Assembly (NCBI RefSeq): GCF_040183065.1
Contig: NC_091117.1
Location: forward strand, 120,148,726-120,212,725
Direction: 5' to 3'
DNA: 64,000 nucleotides
From: Periplaneta americana
Taxonomy: Eukaryota; Arthropoda; Insecta; Blattodea; Blattidae
The translations under genes were made by a program, and so were the position numbers. Below, piece after piece: positions 56,960-64,000 of this stretch; within the stretch, counting starts at the first letter, position 1, and each line of letters begins with the position of its first letter. A model generated the notes under the pieces. It saw nothing but the letters and a program-made list of their open reading frames with translations. It made no database searches and had not been told where the DNA came from.

Positions 56960-57219
56960 TTTATTTAATCTGGCAGAGTTAAGGCCATACGGCCTTCTCT
57001 AACCCTCAACCAGGAGTAAAAACTGCGTTACAGAAACACTACAAATTTACAAAGTACACACAAAACTGAATAAGATAATAATCATAAAATGTAAACAACA
57101 AGTAAGAAGAAATCAGACATAATATATAACATAGAGAAGGAAAGAAAAAAGCATAATAAAATGTGAACAGCAGGTCAAAAATAAATGAGGCCTAAAAAGT
57201 ATTAAAAAATAAAACAATT

Positions 57220-57267
<48 letters not shown>

Positions 57268-59700
57268 TAATAAAATAACAGGCCTAATAGTAATAATAAT
57301 ACTAATAGTAGTAATAAAATAGTGCAGTACAATGCATACAATGAATACAATATTTTTAAGTATACACAGTAAGGAAAATTATGTTTATATATATAGCTCA
57401 ACTTATCACATTAGATATATAGCATTATCGGAAAATATGAAAACAAAAATATAAAATAAGTTAAATATCACTAGAACATAAAAAAAAATGGAATACGTGG
57501 AAACATGCAATACAACACTTGTCATAATAGTAAGTTAGTTTGGCAACTCGTCATAAGATAATTTTCTAACTTGGATTTGAAAGATTTCAATGTTCGGCAG
57601 CCCTTGACTTCAGGCGGCAGAGAGTTCCAGTAACGAGAGGTAGCAACAGTGAAAGATGAGGAATACAGAGATGATGTGTGAAGTGGAATTTCTAGAGTGT
57701 TATCGCGTTGTGATCGAGTATTAATATTATGATAGCGAGAGAGAGTATGAAAACGAGCGAATAAATAATAGGGGGATGAAGTGTGCATAATTCGATATAG
57801 GAGAGAAAGTTAGTGCAGATTTCTCCTCTCATGTAACCTAAGCCATGATAACTTCTCGAAAGAAGGCGAGATATGATCATAGTATCGAACATTACAAATG
57901 AAGCGGACGCACGCGTTATGAACACGCTGTAGTTTCTGGGCGGAATCAATCCTGAGATCACTGAACAAAACGTCGCAATAATCGAAGTGAGGTAGAATGA
58001 GTGTCTGTACCAGCGTCTGTTTTAATTTAGATGGATAATGATACAATCTTTTTAGTGAATGGAGAATAGAGAATGCCTTCTTACATGTATATTTAATATG
58101 CGTATCCCACTTAAGATTAGATTCGAAATGCACTCCGAGATTTTTTACGGTAGAGCTAAACGGGATGATTGTTTTATTCAGTTTCACAGGTGGAATATTC
58201 AGGTCGTTGACTTCAGGAATTAATCTACGGTTCGCGAACAGAATACCCTGTGATTTACATGCGTATAGGTTAAGCCCAAATTGTTGAGACTAGGAAGAGA
58301 TGGAATCAAGATCTTCATTAAGACTATTAATGCTATCATTTAGTGCATCAGGACGCACTGAAATATACAATTGAACGTCGTCTGCATATATTTGATATCT
58401 GCAGTGCTTAAATGATTTAGAAATTCCATTTATATAAATAGAGAAGAGCAAGGGGCCTAATACTGATCCCTGAGGAACTCCTGTATCTACAGTACTCCAG
58501 GATGAGAAACGATTATTAGATATGACACGCTGCTGGCGGCCAGTAAGGTAGGAGTACATCCAGGTGATAGCACTATCAGAAAGGTGTAGCGTTTGTAGTT
58601 TAGTCAATAGTAGATCGAAGTCAACAGAATCAAAGGCTTTGCTATAGTCCAATAAAACTAGTACAGTAGCCTGTCGTTTATCCATGGCTGCACGTATGTC
58701 CTCAGTAACATTCAACAAAGCAGTAGAAGTGCTATGGCCATTTCTGAATCCTGATTGTAAAGGGTCTAAAAGATTAAATTCTGTTAGGTAGTCTGACAAC
58801 TGCTTATGAATGATGCGTTCCAGGGCTTTGGATAAAACGGGAAGAATGGAGATTGGCCTATAGTCTTTTGCAGAAGTAGGTGAATTTACTTCAGGAAGTG
58901 GGCGTACCAAAGCTGTTTTCCAGAGTTGCGGATAAACAGACGTGATAACTAAAGAATTGAAAATATGGGTTATTACAGGAAGCACGATATCAACTAACTT
59001 ATTGATGAAGACTATGCTTATGTTATCAGAGCCTTGTGCTTTAGATTTAATGCTTTTAAGAGCCCTTCTTACTTCAGAATCAGTAATGTGCGAGAAGAAA
59101 AATTTTTCGCGAGAAGGAGGAGGATTAGCTAGGAGAGTATTAATTGTATTTAGTTTTGACTGTTTTTCAGGTCGTATAGTGGGAGGTGAGGTAAAGTAGT
59201 CATTAAGTTTATCAAGTGGTATGTTTATAACTTCAGCTTCTGATGCTTTCTTCCCTACTCCCATATCACGTAAGTTATTCCAAAGACACCGCGGGGGGAT
59301 GGACGGGTCGACGAGACTCGGCGTAACGGCGTTTAGCATTCCTAATGCTTTGTATGGTTTTGTTTCTAAGTTTTTTGTAGTTGTTAAAGTTTTCGGCAGA
59401 TTTGTTGTTTCTGTACTTCCGGAAAGCAGCGTCACGTGATGTCATAAGATTACGAATAGGCCTACTGTCATTCAGCCATGGGGCGGGTCGTGGGTGACTC
59501 GTCTCTTCTTTAAAGGTGCATGTTTGTCGAATAATTGTATTATCATGTCATTAAAGGTGGCAACTTTTTCGTCAACTGTGATTAAATTAAAAATAGTATG
59601 CCATGGCATTTGTAAGGCGTCAGAAGGTAGTTGGTCGTTGTCAATGCCTTTTAGATCTCTGTAAGTAATTACCTTAGCTGCATTTTTTGGGCACTGAAGA
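56913..59700 (-). mobile_element. CR1/L2-like LINE, 5'-truncated, with 3' UTR and (TTA)n tail
   Basis: Minus-strand element from about 59700 (within the endonuclease-RT linker; the sequence changes character beyond) to an (ATT/TTA)n tail at 56957-56913. The 3' UTR (57521-56958) ends AAGGCCGTATGGCCTTAACT and CTGCCAGATTAAATAAATC, identical in layout to the 3' end at 31.9-32.4 kb. An additional (AAT)n expansion lies within the UTR at 57221-57263. The 5' boundary and target duplication are not resolved. Confidence 0.85.
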
Positions 59701-59774
59701 GATACTCGGCTGTAGGGGAATTCGGGGCCTGTGCGCAGGGGGATCTGTAGCGCGGGGGGCCTTAGAGAATGCAC
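57522..59774 (-). pseudogene. CR1/L2-like LINE ORF2: reverse transcriptase and C-terminal domain
   Basis: From 59290 down the frame is long and continuous. RT motifs: SAKDYRPISILPVLSKALER, VLLDYSKAFDSVDFDLL (A), DTGVPQGSVLGPLLFSIYIN (B), CRYQIYADDVQLYIS (C, catalytic YADD at 58388-58377), VKNLGVHFESNLKWDTHI, then the C-terminal block SSFTVATSRYWNSLPPEVKG to the stop at 57522. Only two in-frame stops interrupt it (58290 and 57810). Upstream, ITYRDLKGIDND and DKHAPLKKRR mark the end of the endonuclease part. Frameshifts near 59485 and in the G-run near 59290 compensate each other; between them the other frame reads APWLNDSRPIRNLMTSRDAA. ORF2 would copy element RNA into DNA at the nicked target. 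Confidence 0.88.
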
Positions 59775-60634
59775 ACCATTCTATCCTGGATAGCACAATG
59801 GGCCCACCCAAGCGCCCTGAGTACGAGGACGGTCCCAGTCTGACTAATAGACTAATAGACGTTACCGCGCGCCCGTACTGTTAATATATACTTGTAAAAT
59901 GAAATTTAGAACCTTTCAATAAAATTATTGATATTTTACTTACTGTATTATAAATGAATAGACAGTACTATTTAAGATACATCTTAATGTTCAAAATATT
60001 TAACTTTCTACATAATAAAATATAGGAAAAGTATATTATATGTTAAAACTAGTTACTATTCTGTTTTTTCTTTCTTTAAAATACTACTTCATGCCATTAT
60101 GTTACGATGGTTGTAATAGCAGCTAATGTTTCGGTTCGTCTGTTTCCTGTTAGTGTTTAAATATTTTGTTCTATTGCTTATTTTATTAACACAGTAGAAG
60201 TACAAAAATATCAATATTTTGTACTATATTTTTACATCTCACTGTATTTAAAAATGCGCTTATTATTTGTACTTCTTTACCCTTTTGTGAAATATAACAG
60301 TTTGGGTAGTTCAACTTACAAACATACTTCTCATTCCCTTTACACTAGAAACGTAAAGCTAAAATAAGTGTTTATTTAATTATACACTATCTCTCGACAC
60401 ATTTCAGAAAGTGCTCTAAGGGACGTAGCAGTATTTGGAATACAGTAACGCGTGAAGAGACAGTTTGGTAGAAACAAATTAAATATAGACATTCATAAAT
60501 AAAATTATTATACATCTTGATTACACAACTTTTAACACTGTATCACTTCGGAATATGCATGATAAGACTTTCCTGTGTTACATTTCAAAATTATTACCCT
60601 AATACTACACGTAAGAACATAGATTGAGCCTTTT
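59701..60634. other. GC-rich patch, then AT-rich spacer
   Basis: 59701-59880 is clearly GC-rich and ends in a GGGCGCGCGGTAACG-like segment on the minus strand that could be a diverged SINE head; low certainty. 59881-60634 is AT-rich with nothing recognised before the mitochondrial insert. Confidence 0.4.
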
Positions 60635-61032
60635 CCACTACTAAATACAGCTATTTTATTAGCATCAGGAGTTACTGTAACATGAGCACATCATGGCCTC
60701 CTAGAAAATAATTATAATCAAACACTACAAAGTCTATTTTTACAGTTGTATTAGGTATTTATTTTACCGTTCTACAAGCTTATGAATATATAGAAGCACC
60801 TTTCACCATTGCAGATTCAGTATATGGCTCTACCTTCTTTATTGCAATAGGATTCCACGGACTACATGTTATTATTGGAACAACATTTTTAATAACCTGC
60901 TTATTACGACACTTAACATTACATTTTTCATCAAATCACCATTTTGGTTTTGAGGCAGCAGCATGATATTGACACTTCGTAGATGTTGTATGATTATTCT
61001 TATATATTTCTATTTATTGATGAGGAAGATAA
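60635..61032 (+). pseudogene. cox3: cox3 3' part (cytochrome c oxidase subunit III) in NUMT
   Basis: Starts mid-gene at [20 protein letters not shown] and runs to the TAA at 61030-61032 through [40 protein letters not shown] and [20 protein letters not shown]. Roughly the last half of the protein. A single A is missing near 60743 (LFLTVV region), which breaks the frame. Subunit III is a membrane subunit of complex IV; this nuclear copy is not expressible. Confidence 0.92.
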
Positions 61033-61039
61033 TAGTATA

Positions 61040-61103
61040 ATTTATCTAATATAATTAGTATATTTGACTTCCAATCAAAAAGTTTGTATAAACAAGATAA
61101 ATA
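61040..61103 (+). tRNA. trnG: mitochondrial trnG (TCC) copy in NUMT
   Basis: Acceptor ATTTATCT/AGATAAAT and anticodon loop CTTCCAA; lies between cox3 and nad3 as in insects. Confidence 0.8.
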
Positions 61104-61457
61104 ATTCTATTAACAAGATATTCTATTACAATTATTATAACACTATCAACAATTATTATAATAACAGCAACAGTATTATCAAAAAAACAGATTGAAGACC
61201 GAGAAAAAAGATCACCCTTTGAATGTGGATTTGATCCTAAATCAAGAGCACGATTACCTTTCTCACTACGATTTTTTTTGATTGCAGTAATCTTTCTAAT
61301 CTTTGACGTAAAAATTTCCTTATTATTACCAATAACAATTATTATATACACGTCAAGAATCATAATATGAACAATTATTAGAACAATATTTTTACTAATT
61401 CTACTAGCCGGCTTATATCATGAATGAAACCAAGGATCATTAGAATGAGCATCATAG
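61104..61457 (+). pseudogene. nad3: nad3 (NADH dehydrogenase subunit 3) in NUMT
   Basis: Full-length and open under the mitochondrial code: ATT start at 61104, TAG at 61455-61457, 117 residues, the normal length. Key blocks: [40 protein letters not shown], then [11 protein letters not shown] where the family has FDVEIALLLPM. The Glu-to-Lys change in this near-invariant motif suggests loss of constraint. Under the nuclear code TGA codons stop it. Encodes a membrane subunit of complex I. Confidence 0.88.
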
Positions 61458-61520
61458 GATAGTAGTTAAATATAACATTTGGGTTGCATTAAAAAAGTAT
61501 TGATTATTCAATCTATCTTA
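61456..61520 (+). tRNA. trnA: mitochondrial trnA (TGC) copy in NUMT
   Basis: Acceptor AGGATAG/CTATCTT, anticodon TGC near 61484; overlaps the nad3 stop by two bases. Confidence 0.8.
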
Positions 61521-61584
61521 AATAAGAAGCAATTAATTGCAATCAGTTTCGACCTGATATTTAGATAAATATTATCCTTATTTT
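61520..61584 (+). tRNA. trnR: mitochondrial trnR (TCG) copy in NUMT
   Basis: Acceptor AAATAAG/CTTATTT, anticodon loop TTTCGAC. Confidence 0.8.
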
Positions 61585-61649
61585 TAACTGAAACCAAAAA
61601 GAGGTATATTACTGTTAATAATAAAATTGAATTAAATATTCCAGTTAAG
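61584..61649 (+). tRNA. trnN: mitochondrial trnN (GTT) copy in NUMT
   Basis: Acceptor TTAACTG/CAGTTAA with anticodon GTT. Confidence 0.8.
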
Positions 61650-61716
61650 GAAATGTGTAGAACAAGTAAAAGCTGCTAACTTATTACTTTAGCGGTTAAA
61701 CTCCGTTTACATTTCT
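61650..61716 (+). tRNA. trnS1: mitochondrial trnS1 (GCT) copy in NUMT
   Basis: GAAATGT/ACATTTC acceptor, anticodon GCT, and the reduced D-arm typical of animal mitochondrial Ser(AGN) tRNA. Confidence 0.78.
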
Positions 61717-61717
61717 A

Positions 61718-61787
61718 ATTTATATAGTTTAAATATATCTAAAACACTACACTTTCACTGTAGAAATAAAGGAAACTTTTATAAATA
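61718..61787 (+). tRNA. trnE: mitochondrial trnE (TTC) copy in NUMT
   Basis: Acceptor ATTTATA/TATAAAT, anticodon loop CTTTCAC. Confidence 0.8.
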
Positions 61788-61853
61788 CTTAAAGATTAAA
61801 TAAATCTCATTAACATCTTCAATGTCACGCTCTATAATATAAGCTATTCAAGT
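61787..61853 (-). tRNA. trnF: mitochondrial trnF (GAA) copy in NUMT
   Basis: Minus strand; ACTTGAA head and anticodon GAA in TTGAAGA. Position after trnE on the opposite strand is the ancestral arrangement. Confidence 0.78.
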
Positions 61854-63580
61854 TTAAATAATTAATATAAATATTATGACAACAATCCATATTACAAAAA
61901 ATATAAGAAAGAATTTTAAATTATTATACTGTCATCACTGATTAATTTTACTTATATATATAAACAGTATATATATATACCTTGACCTCCAAAATATTCT
62001 CTCCAACCAGAATCAAATACCTTATATGATTTATATCCTAAAAATAAAGGTATATTAGATATATCATAAGTAGAAATATATGGTATAAATCATATAGAAC
62101 CTATAAATCTTGAATATAAATAATATTTAATAGATAATAACTTATTACCAATATTAATCTTAGAAATCTCATATCCAAATCAACCACCTAAAAAACTAAC
62201 TAACAATACTAAAGTTTTCAAATAAAAAGGTAAACAAATTAATAAAGGAGTAGGAAAAATAATTCAACTAAGAAAACTACCACCTATAACAGCTATAACT
62301 AGTAAACCTAACATTCCCTTAATTATATTAAATCTATATTCACCTATATTATATATACTTAATATATTAAAATCACCACACAAAGTATAATAAAATAAAC
62401 GAAAAGAATAACAAACAGTTAAACCTGTAGAAAAATAAAATAAAATAAAACCAAAAATATTTATGTATCTTAAAGATACTATTTCCAAAATTAAATCCCT
62501 TGAATAAAATCCAGCCAAAAATGGTATACCACATAAAGCAAGATTAGAAATACATAAACAAACTGAAGTTATAGGTATTTGAAAGGACAAATTACCTATA
62601 AAACGAATATCTTGAGAATCCTTTATAACGTGAATTACTATACCAGCACATATAAATAATAATGCCTTAAATAATGCATGTGTTAATAAATGAAAAAAAG
62701 CTAAAACAGAAAATCCTATAGACAAAATACTTATTATTAAACCCAACAGTCTTAAAGTAGATAAAGCAATAATTTTCTTCAAATCATATTCAAAATTTGC
62801 CCCTAAACCAGCTATAAATATTGTTAAACCAGAAATAAGTAAAATAAAAATGTTTAATCAATCACTAAAAGTAGCTCTAAAACGAATTAATAAAAAAACA
62901 CCCGCAGTAACCAATGTTGAAGAATGAACTAAAGCAGATACCGGAGTAGGAGCCGCTATAGCAGTAGGAAGCCAAGAAGAAAACGGAATTTGAGCTCTCC
63001 TAGTTATAGCTGCCACAACCACAAAAAAGGAAATAATATCCATTTCAAAATTACCCTTTAATAATTCCAAATAATAAATATAATTCCATCTTCCAAAATT
63101 TAATATTCACGAAATAGCTATTAATAAACAAACATCCCCAATTCGATTAGATAATGCAGTAATTATTCCTGCATTATAAGACCTAACATTTTGGTAATAA
63201 ATAACTAAACAGTAGGAAACTAAACCCAAACCGTCCCATCCCAACAAGATTCTAATTATATTAGGTCTAATAATTAAAAATATTATAGATATTACAAATA
63301 TTAGAACTAATAAAATGAATCGATTAATATTTATATCACCATCCATATAATCATCTCTATATAAAATAACTAAAGAAGAAATAAAAAAAAAAACAAAACC
63401 TATAAATAATAAAGATATTCAATCAAATAAAAAAGTCATAACAACAGATCCAGAATTAAAGCTGATAATATCCCATTCAATAAAATAAATTATATTATTA
63501 ATAACAAAGTAAAAACCCATAAAAATCAAAATAATTCTAAAAATGAATAAAAATATAAATCTAATAAAACAAATTGATAT
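61854..63580 (-). pseudogene. nad5: nad5 (NADH dehydrogenase subunit 5) in NUMT
   Basis: Runs from an ATA near 63580 to TAA at 61856-61854 and is essentially full length. Blocks in order: [80 protein letters not shown] and SEYFGGQG. The length is not a multiple of three: the frame is lost in the TA run at about 61956-61985 and resumes as SKINQWWQYNNLKFFL before the stop. The proton-pumping subunit of complex I in mitochondria; a nuclear copy here. Confidence 0.9.
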
Positions 63581-63593
63581 ATATATATATCAT

Positions 63594-63662
63594 AACCTAA
63601 GATAAATAAATTATATCACTGACACCACAAATCAATATTTTATTATATTAAACTACTTAAGT
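63594..63662 (-). tRNA. trnH: mitochondrial trnH (GTG) copy in NUMT
   Basis: Minus strand acceptor ACTTAAG/CTTAGGT (one G-T pair), anticodon loop TTGTGGT; sits between nad4 and nad5 as expected. Confidence 0.78.
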
Positions 63663-63665
63663 AGT

Positions 63666-63871
63666 TTATACCCAAAATGCAACAACATCACTATTCAAAA
63701 TCAATACATTTAATGGGAATCAATGCAAAAATAAAAGTAAATATTCACGAGAATAACCTAAAGAACAAGAATAAATACCAGAATAATATATTCCATGCTG
63801 ACTATATGAATAAAGGTATAAAGTATAAGCAGCACTAAAAAAAGATAAAAATATTAAAGTATATATAGTTA
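63666..63871 (-). pseudogene. nad4: nad4 3' end (NADH dehydrogenase subunit 4) in NUMT
   Basis: Minus-strand C-terminus: [40 protein letters not shown] and TAA at 63668-63666. About the last 67 residues are present. The sequence stops matching nad4 at about 63871, where plus-strand cob sequence begins, so most of the gene is missing. Confidence 0.85.
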
Positions 63872-63963
63872 ATCAATTCCATTTTCTACTACCATTTATT
63901 GTAATAGCAGCTGTAATAGTACATTTACTATTTCTACATCAAACAGGATCAAATAATCCTATA
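63872..63963 (+). pseudogene. cob: cob internal fragment (cytochrome b) in NUMT
   Basis: Plus strand reads [20 protein letters not shown] and LHQTGSNNP, the conserved region of cytochrome b with the second haem-ligand His of helix D. It follows nad4 directly, skipping nad4L, trnT, trnP and nad6. After NNP the expected sequence is lost; 63964-64000 is not recognisable as cob. Confidence 0.8.
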
Positions 63964-64000
63964 ACTCATTTCAGAGTTAATACATTGATATAATTTATAC

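Larger units (their letters stand above)
60635..64000. mobile_element. Nuclear mitochondrial insert (NUMT), at least 3.37 kb
   Basis: Mitochondrial genes occur in ancestral insect order and orientation from cox3 to nad4, reading with the invertebrate mitochondrial code (TGA Trp, ATA Met, AGA Ser). Decay marks it as a nuclear copy: a one-base deletion in cox3 (about 60743), an indel in the TA run of nad5 (about 61956-61985), Lys for Glu in the nad3 motif FDVEI, and a jump from nad4 to cob at about 63871 that omits nad4L, trnT, trnP and nad6. It continues past the window. An assembly join cannot be excluded from sequence alone. Confidence 0.88.

Noticed and set aside
60635-64000. A true mitochondrial genome segment or functional mitochondrial genes
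   Set aside because: Frameshifts in cox3 and nad5, a radical change in nad3 and the nad4-cob jump, with nuclear repeats alongside.

Overview
This window looks like nuclear DNA from an insect, most likely a cockroach (Blattodea; Periplaneta is my best guess). The evidence is the mitochondrial insert at the right end, which has the ancestral insect order cox3-G-nad3-A-R-N-S-E-F(-)-nad5(-)-H(-)-nad4(-) and reads with the invertebrate mitochondrial code. Several LINE and SINE families also resemble ones I remember from cockroach sequence; that part is memory, not a search. I found no convincing host gene in 64 kb. Nearly everything recognisable is a transposable element, a satellite or the mitochondrial insert, separated by AT-rich DNA in which I see nothing.

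Left part (1-16.9 kb): the GC-rich 5' end of a Jockey-like LINE on the minus strand (ORF1 plus a long 5' UTR); a pentanucleotide satellite; a SINE; a 696-bp inverted-repeat element with TA target duplication; a LINE reverse-transcriptase C-terminus flanked by (AAT)n; a diverged 31-bp tandem repeat seen at two places; a long (ATATG)n array; a 1.2-kb 31-bp minisatellite with higher-order structure; and two tRNA-derived SINEs, one with a perfect 14-bp target duplication.

Middle part (16.9-41.5 kb): a Tc1 element with very long inverted repeats; a MITE next to a mariner-like element that itself holds a head-to-head SINE foldback with a tRNA-like cloverleaf in each arm; two LINE remnants, one split by a palindromic MITE; a FLYWCH/MULE transposase fossil; several Tc1/mariner transposase scraps; a LINE 3' end; a hAT-like element with a PIF/Harbinger-like MITE nested in it; and a transposase-like fossil ORF split by a 1,055-bp TA-flanked element.

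Right part (41.5-64 kb): a G-poor Penelope-like retroelement with RT and GIY-YIG regions; more SINEs and MITEs; a 3.6-kb THAP-domain DNA transposon (hAT/THAP12-like) delimited by perfect terminal repeats and an 8-bp target duplication; a LINE C-terminus; a 2.8-kb CR1/L2-like LINE; and a >3.3-kb nuclear mitochondrial insert that runs off the window and is frameshifted, substituted and internally rearranged.

The most unusual items are the THAP-hAT element with its AT-AG intron boundary, the foldback SINE inserted as one unit, the Penelope-like element with its skewed composition, and the transposase fossil with a nested element.
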